Shown piece by piece: positions 1-13,636 of a stretch of 64,000 nucleotides of DNA. Location: positions 1,736,101 through 1,800,100 of the forward strand of contig NC_003074.8 in assembly GCF_000001735.4 (NCBI RefSeq), given 5' to 3'. This DNA comes from Arabidopsis thaliana. Lineage: Eukaryota > Streptophyta > Magnoliopsida > Brassicales > Brassicaceae. The notes under the pieces are model-generated. The model ran no database searches. It saw nothing but the letters and a program-made list of their open reading frames with translations, and was not told where the DNA came from. The position numbers and the translations under genes were made by a program. Numbering within the stretch: the first letter of the stretch is position 1; the number at the start of each line of letters is the position of its first letter.

Positions 1-695
1 CCTTAATCACAAGCTTAACTTACCAAAATCCAATAAATAAACTAAATTAATACGTATTATACGTTTATAACATTTTGTTACCAAATAACAATAATGATGC
101 ACATGTTCTTCTTATATTATAGTTTGAAACATGAAAATGTATCACATATAACTATGTGCATTACTATTTACTTAAAATCAAATGCTTTTGCACGTCCTAG
201 TTGTGTTTGCCGAGGATTTTGGAGGGAAAGTTTGATTTTTTGAAGTTCAAACTCACTTTTCTGATTTTCGTTGTCTCCTTCTCTTTCTCTCTCTCTCTGG
301 CCAAATAAGCCAATTCATTTATTTCTCATTTATTGGTAATGCATTCGCTTTGATTTCTCTGTTCTTGTAAGATACTTATATAGAAAATGAGATATTAAAT
401 TTAGATTCATGCCATAATCAGAGAGATCTGATTTTGAAAACTTAGAAGACCTTTCTTTTTGAAGCTTCAAGTCATAGCTCATGTAAAGTCACGATCATTG
501 TTTTGATTATTATTATATAGATTTGAATTGTGAAAGACTCTTCATTTAATTTTCTCTGTATTAATGGTCAACTACCATTGTTCACATGCACCCGCAAAAA
601 AAAAAACTAATTTTTTTTCTTTTTTCTTCTCCTCATCTTCAGAGTTTTGAGATTTGTGATTGCCTCCATGCAAGAGCTGAATTAGCCGAATCTGG
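1..695. other. Upstream region and 5' leader of NEAP1
   Basis: AT-rich DNA with a CT-rich microsatellite near 280-298, typical of a plant promoter or leader. A pyrimidine-rich stretch lies just before the coding start. I see no coding frame or mobile element. The transcription start cannot be placed from sequence alone. Confidence 0.5.
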
Positions 696-2465
696 ATGTC
701 TTATTCTGAAAAAACGACGGTGGATCCACTTCTGAGAGATTTGGATGAGAAGAAAGAGAGTTTCCGGCGAAACGTGGTGTCTCTGGCTACGGAGCTGAAG
801 CAAGTGAGGGGCCGTTTGGTTTCTCAAGAACAATCTTTTCTTAAAGAGACCATTACTAGAAAAGTAAGTCTTTTTTTTTTTTGAAGGAATCCCATTTATT
901 CTCTGAGTGATTCTCTTCCTTATGTTCATGTAATTAAATGGTGGGGTCAAATATTATTTGGTTGCTGGTTTTCTAAGTTTTGTAATAATTGAATCAGATT
1001 GAAATGAATGATTTGGTTTATTTCTGTTGTTTGTTTGTTTGTTCAGGAAGCAGAGAAAAGGGGAAAGAATATGGAAATGGAGATTTGTAAATTGCAGAAG
1101 AGACTGGAAGAAAGGAATTGTCAGCTTGAAGCTTCTGCATCTGCTGCTGATAAGGTTTATCCTTACACATCAATTTGGTCTCTTCATAATTATGAATCCA
1201 ATCTATTATTAGACTATATCAATTTACTTCTAAATACTTGATCAGTTCAAAGAGTTATTTATATGGTTCTTGAATCCTATCTAGATCAAGTAGACAATAT
1301 CTTATAGCTCTTTGAGTCTTTTGGAATTCGATTCAACTAGAGGATAAATTATGCAACTTTAGCTGTGATCCATTGATGTATTAGTGATATAAGCTTAAGA
1401 TTTATTAGTCCTAATTTCTGGTCGAATGCATTGTTACCTAACAAATTTATGTTATTGTAATGATATATACTCTTAGTTAGACTTACTTAATTTGTATCTT
1501 GTTTTTGAGGAAACAGTTTATCAAAGAGTTGGAGGAATTTAGATTAAAGCTTGATACAACCAAGCAAACCGCAGAGGCAAGTGCTGATTCTGCTCAATCT
1601 ACAAAGATCCAATGCTCAATGCTAAAGCAACAACTTGACGACAAAACACGTTCTCTCAGAGAACAAGAAGACCGTATGACTCAGCTTGGTCATCAGCTTG
1701 ATGATCTACAGAGAGGTCTGAGCTTGAGAGAGTGCTCAGAAAAGCAGCTTAGAGAAGAAGTTAGGAGAATCGAGCGTGAGGTTACTGAGGCCATTGCAAA
1801 AGCGGGAATAGGTGGCATGGACAGCGAGCTCCAGAAACTTCTAGAAGATGTGTCTCCAATGAAATTTGAGAGGATGAATAGGCTAGTTGAAGTAAAAGAC
1901 GAAGAGATTACAAAACTGAAAGATGAGATAAGGTTAATGTCAGGTCAATGGAAACATAAGACTAAGGAACTCGAATCTCAGGTACATCCATCTTTTTCCA
2001 TTTGAACAAAGGCCATTGCACGTTTGTGTTTGATTTGTCTAAATTCTGAGTGAAAGTTTCATTCTTTATGAAACAACAATAACAGCTGGAGAAACAGAGA
2101 AGAACTGATCAAGATTTGAAGAAGAAGGTATTGAAGCTAGAGTTCTGTTTACAAGAAGCTCGAAGCCAGACAAGAAAGCTGCAGAGGGTAAGTATACAAG
2201 TCCATAACTCTAACATTCGTGTAGCTTCTTGTTTGTGAATCAATAGTGTTCTTATCAGTTTTATTGTTGTTGCTGTTTTGTTATGAATGGAGCACAGAAA
2301 GGGGAAAGAAGGGACATGGAGATCAAAGAGATAAGAGATCTTATATCGGAGAAGCAAAACCTTAACAATGAGTCTTGGGATAAACAGAAGTTCTGGGACA
2401 ATTCAGGGTTCAAGATTGTTGTATCAATGTCTATGTTGATGTTAGTGGTAGTCTCCAAGAGATGA
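696..2465 (+). CDS. NEAP1: Nuclear envelope-associated coiled-coil protein NEAP1
   Basis: Five exons join in frame: 696-863, 1047-1154, 1517-1981, 2086-2187 and 2298-2465, giving 336 residues with GT-AG introns. The protein is almost entirely charged coiled coil, for example ELKQVRGRL near residue 33 and heptads through the long third exon. It ends in a short hydrophobic segment ([15 protein letters not shown], residues 319-333) followed by SKR, a tail-anchor layout. NEAP proteins are known plant inner-nuclear-membrane proteins that bind SUN proteins and each other. The order NEAP then GSK3 kinase matches the paralogous pair NEAP2/ASK-alpha on chromosome 5 as I recall it. The start is the first ATG that opens the coiled coil. 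The name rests on recognition and locus order. Confidence 0.88.
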
Positions 2466-2690
2466 TGAATTTTGTAATGTATAAATTTAGTTGCAGATAG
2501 TTGATGAGGATAATCTAACTCATGTATGTGTCGTCTTCAGGTCTAATATAACAGCCATGTACTTAACATACCATTAGTATATGAGTTACTCTGTTGACAT
2601 AACAGCCATGTACTTTAAATACTCTGTGACGTTATATGTTTCGTATTCAATTCTAGTATAATTACATAAACGGCGGACGTATATCAAACA

Positions 2691-2764
2691 GCTCCCGTAG
2701 CTCAGTTGGTTAGAGCGTTGGTCTTATGAGCCGAAGGTCGCGGGTTCGAGCCCCGCCGGAAGCA
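2691..2764 (+). tRNA. tRNA gene, loop reads anticodon TAT (Ile-type), atypical
   Basis: A full cloverleaf folds: acceptor 2691-2697 with 2757-2763, D arm 2700-2716, anticodon arm 2718-2734, T arm 2740-2756 with TTCGAGC in the loop, and discriminator A2764. A-box and B-box promoters are intact. A CAA lies just upstream (2685-2687) and a T5 run follows at once, as expected for Pol III start and stop. The loop is CTTATGA, so positions 34-36 (2725-2727) read TAT. Two features are unusual: G instead of A at position 37 after U36, and a C-A mismatch in the acceptor stem (fourth pair). There is no intron, although plant tRNA-Ile(UAU) genes usually have one. It may be a decayed copy of another tRNA, possibly elongator-Met-like. 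Confidence 0.85.
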
Positions 2765-4692
2765 TTTTTGTTTTGTTTTCCACAAGGCCCATTTTGAAGC
2801 TCAATTTCAATTTAACAAAGCCTAACTCTAACATGTAAACGTTTTCTTCTCGGTAGATATGTTTCGCATTCTTATAAATGGTCGGCGAAAATTTTCAAAA
2901 TGTTTACTTTTTTTCTTTCCTTGCATCTCGACACGTGGCCCCGGTTCATCCTGTAATCTTTTTGGAATATTCCGATATCATATATGTGTATGCATGTATG
3001 TATGTATATTTGATTTCTCTAATTACAAAACTACCCCTACTTTGTCGTGTTTCTTACTGTCCCCACTTCACAGCTTTGTCCAAATATTCAAAATGACCCA
3101 TCCTTCTTTAATTATTAATATTCGGTTCTTTCTTTCGATTAATTTAAGAACTAATTATAAACTATATATATATATATAAATATTTGGCTGGAAATGTGAT
3201 TATATTTATGGCTGTTGGTTGTTGAACTAGATACTCATAATTTTATAGCAGACAATTGTATGACATTTAGGAAGTAATTATTGGACCTATGTAAGAAGTT
3301 GTTCATTTAACAAAAGCACAGATTAGAAAAAAACTGCCAAAATGTGATGTAATCAATAAAAAATAAAGTTCAATTTAGTCCATTTAGCTAAGCAACTTTG
3401 ACATTGCGAGTATTGACTTCTTTATTTAAAAAGTTAGGAAGAAAATGGTTCTGCGAATGTAGCTACTAAAAAGAATCAATAATTCCCACTAAAATAAATG
3501 AAAAATTCTTTAGATTAGAGTGGCATAATTGCTAAATTATTTATGGTTAATACATAATATGTCAGTCCAACCTATAACAACTTAGTAGATAAAAAAAAAG
3601 CAGAGAAGAAAAACGTTTAAGTAGGTATAAAAATACGAATAAAGTGGGAGGGGGGGGGGGCAAAAGAAGTTTGAATGGTCAAAACTCGAAAAAGAGGAAA
3701 AACCAAACCCAATGTACTTTCAAACTCCAATTTACTAACTCCCAAGCCAACACTATCTAATCTATCCCCTTTTTTATTTTATTTTATTTTTAGATTTAAT
3801 TTTACGATATGACTGTCAACAGCGCATTATAGCAAACGCCACTCTTCTCATCAAAAAGCAGAGCCACATACATTAACATTACATTAGCTTCCTCATTTTT
3901 ATTCTTATTATTATTATTCATCAGACCAACAACAAAAAGGAGATAAAGAGAAGAGGATTCATCATCATCAATCAATCCTTCATTTTATGGATCTACTCAT
4001 ATCTTGATTCTTCCTTCTATCTCTCCCTTTTCTTCCATCTCTTTTTCTCTGGGTTTCCCCGGTATGTTTCAGCAATCTCTTTTTTGGGTCTTCTTTTAAA
4101 TTCTGGGTCCTTCAAAGTTTTGCATACAAAAAAATTGTTTCTTTTTGGTATTTTAGTCTCAAATCCGATTTCATGTTAGATTTTTCCTCTGTTTAGATCG
4201 GCCTAGATTTGTTTATTGGCCAATATGAGATAGATAGATTTCTCAATGCTCTGTGTTTTTAACATCTCTTATCTTTTGTTGTTTGTGTTGAAATTTGCTA
4301 TCCTCTATGGATTGTTCCATGATTTTTTTCTTATTTAGGATGCTATAATTTTAAATTTTTTGGCTGTCTCCTGCTTTTTTTTTCGTGATAATTGTTTTAA
4401 ATGTCTCGTTAAAATCCAAACTTTTGCATGTTGATAGCTTCAATATGAGTTCTGGGATCACCTTTATTGAGTTTCAAATCTGTGTAATTGCCTCAGTTAA
4501 ACTGATTGTCTTGTAACAACCAAGTAATTGTAATTACATATGTATGGTTTATGAATCAAGAGCTAACGCTTACTTTGCTTATGGTTAATGTTGCTGCAGG
4601 ATTGAGTTTTTTAATCTCTGATTGACAGATTTGAAGAGCGTGACAAAGGAAGAATCTTTTATTAAAACAAATTCTTCTGTTTTAATCTTGGG
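2765..4692. other. ASK-gamma promoter, 5' UTR and leader intron
   Basis: No coding frame is supported up to about 3.8 kb. The stretch is AT-rich, with a run of 11 G at 3650-3660. From about 3850 the sequence becomes CT-rich leader. A leader exon ends near 4061 (donor ggtatgttt), an intron runs 4062-4599 with acceptor ttgctgcag, and the second leader exon leads into the ATG at 4693. Long first introns in the 5' UTR are common in plant GSK3 genes. Confidence 0.6.
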
Positions 4693-6827
<2,135 letters not shown>

Positions 6828-7436
6828 TTTGTTCTCACCTGCAAACACGAAAACTAGAGCAAAGCAGTCGAGATATTCATCTCTTCTCTTCTCTCTCCTT
6901 CTCTGTATTAATATTATTATAATGATCATATCTCAATCTGATGATTTAGTAACCCTTTGTTTGTTGTATGAGTAGAGAAAGAGTGAATCATTTGTGGGGG
7001 TTATGATATTGTATAAGCCAACAAAGATTATTTTTTAAAGAGAGTTTCGTGTTTTCTGTCTCATTACACCATCATATATTTTATAGAAGCAGACGAGATA
7101 TACCAATCCATTGTGGGAAGTGAGTCGGAACACAAAAGCAAAATGACGTCAAGGAACAGAGAACCTAAACAATGGAAGAAAGACTTTTTGTTTTGTCTTT
7201 TCTGGCCATTGTGTTTCCCAACAGCTCAAGAATTATTACTATTATTTTTTTTCTTATGGTCAAAATCAAGAATTATTTTCTATGAACTAAAAATCCCATA
7301 AGGGAAATGTTTAACGTAAAAAAAAATCTTTCTTACAGATTGATCACTTTAAAAATGTTGACAGAAAGTTGAAAAGAAAAATAAGTTAATAAACAAAAAA
7401 AAAGAAAGTGGAGAGAATTCAAAAAAAAAAAAAAAA
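6828..7436. other. 3' UTR of ASK-gamma and tail-to-tail spacer
   Basis: Convergent spacer between ASK-gamma (+) and MUG7 (-). It holds TC-rich 3' UTR sequence near 6880-6905 and A-rich tracts near 7395-7435. The short open frames here have no coding character. Confidence 0.5.
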
Positions 7437-9843
7437 CTAGCATTCAAGAAGATAGTCTTTACAAGTTGACTTGTTGTGACCAAGTCCCTTGCACCTACTA
7501 CATTGCAGCTGCCGCTTCATCACTTCTTCCGCAGGCGTTTTCTTCTTCGGCGGCCTCCCTGGCGGTCTCCTTGTTGGTGGAGGCGTTACCGTCACTGCCG
7601 AACCCCCTGAACTCTCTCGACACATCTCTCCTTCTAATAGTGGAACCGGATTTATCGACTGCGCATACGTTGACCTGTAGTACGCAACAGTAAAATATTT
7701 CGAACAGTAATCATACGGATTACGTCCGTAATAGTTTATAACCGCTACTGCGTGGTGACACGGCAAACCTGTTAACTGCCACCCTTTGCAGCTACAGTCA
7801 CACTCAGCCATGTTCACGAGCTCATACGTCTCTCCACGGACTTGGAACAAGTTGTTATCTGCTGATGGTGCTACGTGAACCGTTTGCGCTCTTAGACTCT
7901 CCTTCTCTAGCTTTACTTCCATGGAGGGAGTCAAATTTCCATTGGCTTCGTTGGCACTAATCCGTCTCACATGGATCAATCCCATTATTTTTCCACGGAT
8001 CACATCAACCATTTGAGTTATTGGTAGATCGTTGGCGTCGGAAGCCCAGCTAAAGAACGGTTCGCCTGAGTGTGAAGTCATGTGGTTGTACCTAGCACCA
8101 CGGAAGTAAGCGTTGGCCCAATGATCAGGCTGGCTTTTTTGCACAATCCAATCATAAGCTTCAGGTGAGAGGCCTTTGATGTTCTCAACATGCCTCTCGA
8201 ATGAATCTGCTCTGGGAGCGTAAGCTGCAGAGTAAAAGTCGTCAACGATTAACCGCTTGATCTCATGAGAGAATGGTCCTTTCAAGTCTTTGATGAGCTC
8301 GTCAGTCAAATACCGCAAACAATACGCGTGAAACGACTTCTCAAACACTTTTGGGATCGATTCCTGCAGATTCTTCTGTCGATCAGCAACGAAAGTTATA
8401 TAGCAAGGCGTGGACAGCAGAGATCTCAGCTGAAGCAAGAACCATTCCCAGTTATCATCCGTCTCCGCATCGACCACTGCAAAAGCCAGAGGAAACACTT
8501 CGTCGTCCCCATCCACAGAAGTCGCAGCTAATAAGGTCCCCTGATACTTTGATTTCAACTGCATACTGTCGAGAAACACAAGTGGTCGACAAGCCTCGAG
8601 AAAACCATGAACCGAGGCGTGAAACGAAACAAAAACACGGTGAAAACTTGAATCTTCCTTCGTTGTGAATGTAGCGAGACTGCCCGGATTAGTTTCCATT
8701 ATCTTCTCGCAGAACAGCGGAAGCTGTTTGTAACCGTCCTTGTAAGATCCTTGAAGCTGCTCTCTTGCAATTTCTTTACCACGCCATGCCTGAAAGTAAT
8801 TCAGCTGAATCCCATACTCTTCCTTGATGTCGCTGACAATGTCTTTCGGTTTATAGTTAGGAAAGACTTTCAGCTTCTCCTTAATAATGCTAGCAACCCA
8901 GCTTCTACTCGTCTGAAGCCCATTAATTCCACCCGCACCTTCACAAGTATGTGTCGGATTCATTTTCTTAATACAGATCAGCTGAGTTGTTGATAGCCTT
9001 GAAGCATGGATCCTCCAAGGGCAACCTTCGGCTTTACATTTAACTGTCACTCGGTGGCTATCGTTCTTTTTGTAGCGGAATCCAAACTGATTTGCTATGG
9101 CGTATTTCCGTAGCGCTTCACGAAACTCCCCAACATTTTTAAACCGTTGACCCACTCCTGTGATTGTGTTCTGCCACTGCTGTGTTCTTGCCTTTGTGAG
9201 AATATCTCCTTTCGGATTCGGGACTTCAACAATCGATGACATCAATTCGGATGGATTAATAATAATCTGTGCATCTTCAGCTCGGTTCATGACTTCCTCC
9301 ATAGTCACAGCGGGAGGAGCTGAGACTGAGATTGAGATGGGAAGCTCTTCTGGTCCCATTGTGTCGTCAATCATGTCGTCCATAGGAACCGGGGGAATCG
9401 CTTCAGACAACGTTGTTCTGCTTGATCTGGACGAAAAAAACTCTTAGAAACTTAAAAAAGATAAGGTGATATAATGATTTATGTAAAGGCTTTGCTAACC
9501 TGCTAGCTGGCATGTTTGAAATGTCGGGAGTAGCTTCTTCGGGTAAGAGATAGACATCAGCAGTGTTGGAGTTCTCATGAAATTTGATCATCCGTTTCAA
9601 ATCTTTATCGTTAGATATGGAGATGAGCGTTTTCTTGTTATCCGGGAGAAAGTATTTTAGAGAAACTGTCCTGACATCGCAATTAAACATCTCACCAATT
9701 TCTGAGATAAAGTCTATGAATTTCATCTGCTCGTCCACATCTATCGCGTGAGCATCGCCGCCTTTGTAAGACAGCGACCCGCCTTTCTCTGTCTGGAACT
9801 CCCCACCAGACATACATATTGCTATGACCCGTTTCCCTGACAT
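7437..9843 (-). CDS. MUG7: Domesticated Mutator-like transposase with PB1 domain (MUSTANG family)
   Basis: Two coding exons (9843-9500, then 9426-7437) give 777 residues. Residues about 5-105 form a PB1 domain. A MuDR-type zinc module follows (Cys245, Cys250, His274, Cys276), then a MULE transposase core with a plausible DDE triad: Asp401 in VFLDS, Asp463 in VADRQ and Glu570 in HSGEP. A SWIM finger comes next (Cys659, Cys661, Cys671, His673), and a CCHC knuckle lies near the C-terminus (757-770). The frame is fully open and no terminal inverted repeats are evident beside it, as expected for a host gene made from a transposase. MUSTANG genes are known to affect growth and flowering; molecular targets are unclear. 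The ATG at 9843 follows a leader-intron acceptor (TTTCAG then GAC). Neighbours are ordinary host genes. Confidence 0.9.
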
Positions 9844-10690
9844 GTCCTGAAACAAGCAGAACCATCAAATCTCTTGATTTTGGTTTCAAGCTCAATGCAG
9901 GCAAGTGGTTCCTAATGCTTTCTCACAAATCGTAATAAAACTAAATTTGTACGTAAGAGTACCTAAACACAACAAATCTAAGCTCTCAGTTCCAGTGAAA
10001 GCTACATAACAAGCATATGGATAGACATAGAAGATATCACAAATCACAATCACTAAGAAACTTTTGTTTCACCAATCGAATCGATGGTAAAACTATATCA
10101 TCTCAATAATGAATGCACAGTCAGAGCTAAAAAGCTTGAAACTTTCAGATTCTAACTCAACCAACAAGCAATGAGTTCCTGAAACTTGAATCTACTACTC
10201 ACGGAAACCACAATCATCATCAAATTGCAATACATAAAGGGTAAGATTGAATTCAAAAAGGGAGGTAATCTCTAGAAAAAAGGGGCAAAGCTTTCAAATT
10301 TTAATGATTCTATCCAAATTCCACAACACCTAACCTTCGTAAACCCTAAGATTGATAACCTCGAAATAGATAGAATCTGCCACCTAACACCGAGACATCA
10401 ATACTAAGTAAAGATCAAAAGTAAAATTACATCCGAAATAGAAGATAACGACGTCGAATAGCTCCCACGGAAGAATCACAGGATTTGGGCAAAATTTACA
10501 AAATTGGGCAGCAAGAACCCTAGAACCAAAAGTTTTTTCTTTTTGCTGATTTTAAGAATGGGAGATCGAATTACCTCAAAATCACGGAGAACGATGGAAC
10601 CCTAATCCTAAAATTTGAAGTTTTGTATGATCGAATTCTCTCGGAAGTAGCACGAGAAAGAAGAGGGAAGAGCCTGACGATGCTTGGCCT
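9844..10690 (-). other. MUG7 leader intron and first untranslated exon
   Basis: A long intron in the 5' UTR runs from a donor near 10574 (minus-strand TTTGAG then GTAATTC) to the acceptor just upstream of the ATG at 9843. The untranslated exon lies about 10575-10680. There is no coding frame in the intron. Confidence 0.55.
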
Positions 10691-13202
10691 TTGGATTTTT
10701 TATTTTCTTCTTTCGCATTTATTTTTTTCTCTCATTATTAAATAAAATAAATAAAATAATAAGTGTAACTGAGTTCTATTGGTTATCCCCAAATTAGAAA
10801 CGTAAGGCAAAATTTGTTTTTTTTTCTTCTTTTATAGAAGAAAAAATTGGGTGAAAAACACACAACACGAAGAACACGAAATTGGTTGAAGTCTAAACAA
10901 AATATACAAAAACAAAAACACGAAATTGGTTTTATAGTTATAGTCTTTCCGTTTCCGAAGATGAAACCGCGCGATTTCTAAGACTACGACACGATACCTT
11001 TTTTTTTTTGTTGGTAAACAAAAACAACATACAATGTGTAAATTTTAGCTTCGGTTCTTTTGATAAAAGAAGACTTCGGTTCATAGATGCAACATTGATA
11101 TTAGACATGACATCACGAGCTTATAGGTCAGCAGCAATCACCTACACGTCGTCTTGAAGTGCCCGACTCTCATGGACAAAGCTTGCCGAATCTCCAAATT
11201 CATTCGAAACATCGTGCCATCTAAAAGCCAAATAACGTATCTCCCATTCTACGCAAAACGAATGGTTTACGATTTCATCAAAAAGAAAAAACGCCAGAAT
11301 CAGACCAGAAAGCGATATATGTTTATGGAATATGGAATATGGACTACGGATTCGTTTTATTTTTAGGGGTATAGTTATGCTATGGATTCGTTTCGTTTAA
11401 GACAAAAAATAAAAACTAATAATCATTGTAATTGATTACAGCTAATATAACTATATAATCTTAAAGCATTGCGACGAACCAATACAAAACAATAATTATG
11501 AGAATATATATATATAAAAAGAAGGAAATGATTCTACAACATGTTGAAGCTTTAACAATCTGTTGGCTATCGTTCACGTACGTTGGTTCACGTGATGAAA
11601 AAGAACAGTTGAGTGGAGAATTTTTTACCCTTCCAACATAACACAGTTAACTTTTATATTTAAATCGAATCTACAAATTACTATCTCATACGTTTAATAG
11701 TGAACTTATATAAATTTTCATCGCGTCTAAAAATTATAAGAACCTTTTTGGATTGGTAGATGCATGAGACTTTATTTTTTTCTGCTAACAAATATAATAA
11801 TCCCAATTCATGTTAAAAATTACGTTTTTGCTGGTCAAACTAGGCATTGAGCTCTGGTGGAGGTGGATTACTTAGCTGTGGGATTGCAGTTTATAGGTGA
11901 AAGATTACCAAAGAAGATTAGGATAATTTTTATGAAAAGATGGCATATTAGATATTAATTACTAGTTATATATAGGGATAGCTTGTAGTTGTTGGATATA
12001 TTCCACAAAGAAGCAAGAAGAACTCTTGTTGTCATGTTAAAATATTGAGTCTTTTTATTCTCCAACAGATTCTTTTTGACTGTTTGCTCTCCTCTATCAC
12101 TTTTTCATGGTTTGGTTTTATATAATATCATTTATCCCCACCATATTAGAGAATTTCTTATACTTACTCTATATAATATATGATTTTAGCGTAATCAATT
12201 GCAATTTACTGTAGCCATCATCTCTATTCTAGTGTGTAAGGGATTATTAGTTCCCTAGCTAGCTCGCTTACGTTCAATATATTATTGTTACAAACTACAA
12301 CGCCTAACTTTTATATTCCGCAAGGCTATAAAATATCATGCGTATATTTCAAGTATTATATACTACTATTGTAGTTTCGAAAGATTAAAAAAAAAAATCT
12401 TCAAATCCTCGTGCATAAATTGAAAACTCAAGAATGACACGGATCTTTGTGAATTTAGCTGATCTACGTAATAAATTTAAATTTTGATCGCACGTTAATG
12501 ATTTGAGAGAGCTTTTAGATAATTCACATTCGTAAAAAATAAATAAAAAATCAGCTACTCATTAATCTTGGGTGGAAAAAATACATAGAGTATAATTGTT
12601 TTGTTTTTTTTTGGGGCAAAGAGTATAATTGTTTCATTGAATATTTTAGTGCTTAAAATGAGAAGTGTTTTGGAAAATAACTAAAAAGTGGCCTTAGTTA
12701 GGCAAGAGTTGCTAAGATTGGTGGGGAACGGAAAGAAATGAGAAGAAAGTAAGAGTATGTTTGAAATTGATGTAAAAGAAAAAATTCCATTTTAGCTAAA
12801 ACAAATAATAAAACAACGTTTTTAGAAAAAGATTTGGTTCCAAAAGAATTATATAAAAAAAGAAGGTTGAGGAAAGTGTGTGAAAAAAGATCAAACAAAA
12901 CAGAGAACTTGGCTGCCTAACCAATGCTTTTGTTTTGGAGTCAATAGAAACCAACACATTACATGAGCTCTTATGCAAAACCTCCACCACCATCTGATTG
13001 TGTTACCATGGTCCACGTGTCTCCATCCATCCCTTAATATTCCCCAATGATAATCTCTTTGTTCAAAGTCTTAAGAAATCAACAGTTTAACTTTTTGTGT
13101 GTATAATACGTATACACAGCTACGTATCAATGACACTAACTCAAGATGGTAAAAATATTATATTACTGGTTCACTTGTTAATATTTTGGTGGGTCAGATT
13201 CC
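10691..13202. other. Intergenic, no supported gene
   Basis: About 2.5 kb of AT-rich DNA with many T and A runs. The longest open frame (11154-11366, plus strand, 70 codons) lacks any recognisable motif. A G-box core CACGTG lies near 13014 in the promoter of the next gene. Confidence 0.45.
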
Positions 13203-13210
13203 TTATAAAT
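13203..13210 (+). promoter_or_regulatory. TATA box of the 90-residue gene
   Basis: TTATAAAT lies 154 bases before the ATG at 13364, a normal spacing with a leader of about 120 bases. Downstream sequence is CT-rich leader. Confidence 0.5.
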
Positions 13211-13363
13211 ACATAACTAACGCAAACCCACCTCTCAACTTAGACACCACCAACACATCAACACAACTTCTATATATTTGGAAGAAAAAACTCTCTTCTC
13301 TTTTTAGTGTCTCTCCTTGTTCTTGTTTCTGTAACAAAATCAAGAACAACGACTAATTAACTA

Positions 13364-13636
13364 ATGGGTGGTAAAAATAGATCTCACAGTAGCAAGAGGT
13401 TCTCTCTCTTCAGCTTCTTCAAAACACGAAGATCTCACAGAGTGGAAGCAGACGGCTCATGGGACGACTTCGGTTACACTCGCAAGGCAATGGCTAGTGA
13501 TGAAGACAAACGTTATTGGGTCGCTGAACCAGGCATCGACCGTAAAGCGTCTGCCTTCATCGCCAAGTTTCATGCAACTCGTGTCTCTGAGTCTGAGCGC
13601 CAGACTCTCTCTCCTTACCGATCCGAAAAGGCATGA
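13364..13636 (+). CDS. Small unknown basic protein, 90 residues
   Basis: One intronless frame from the first ATG after a TATA box and leader. The N-terminus is basic and Ser/Phe-rich (SSKRFSLFSFFKTRRSHR, residues 9-26). The middle contains the ordered-looking block KRYWVAEPGIDRKASAFIAKF (residues 48-68), followed by a Ser-rich end. There is no signal peptide or membrane helix. Codon use and the clear promoter and leader support a real gene. I do not recognise a function. The locus order suggests AT3G05858, and I expect a paralogue in the duplicated chromosome 5 block. Confidence 0.7.
   Translation: MGGKNRSHSSKRFSLFSFFKTRRSHRVEADGSWDDFGYTRKAMASDEDKRYWVAEPGIDRKASAFIAKFHATRVSESERQTLSPYRSEKA

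Noticed and set aside
9403-9855. Longer MUG7 exon 1 that would start at 9855 and run past 9500
   Set aside because: The codon at 9855 is TTG, and TTTCAG just before GACATG is a leader-intron acceptor. A GT donor at 9499-9498 joins in frame to 9426.
7437-10690. MUG7 as an active Mutator element
   Set aside because: I see no long terminal inverted repeats or target-site duplication around it, and it has introns and a PB1 domain typical of domesticated MUSTANG genes.
11154-11366. Plus-strand frame of 70 codons in the MUG7-to-13.3 kb gap
   Set aside because: No motif, no TATA or leader context, and length within chance expectation for this region.
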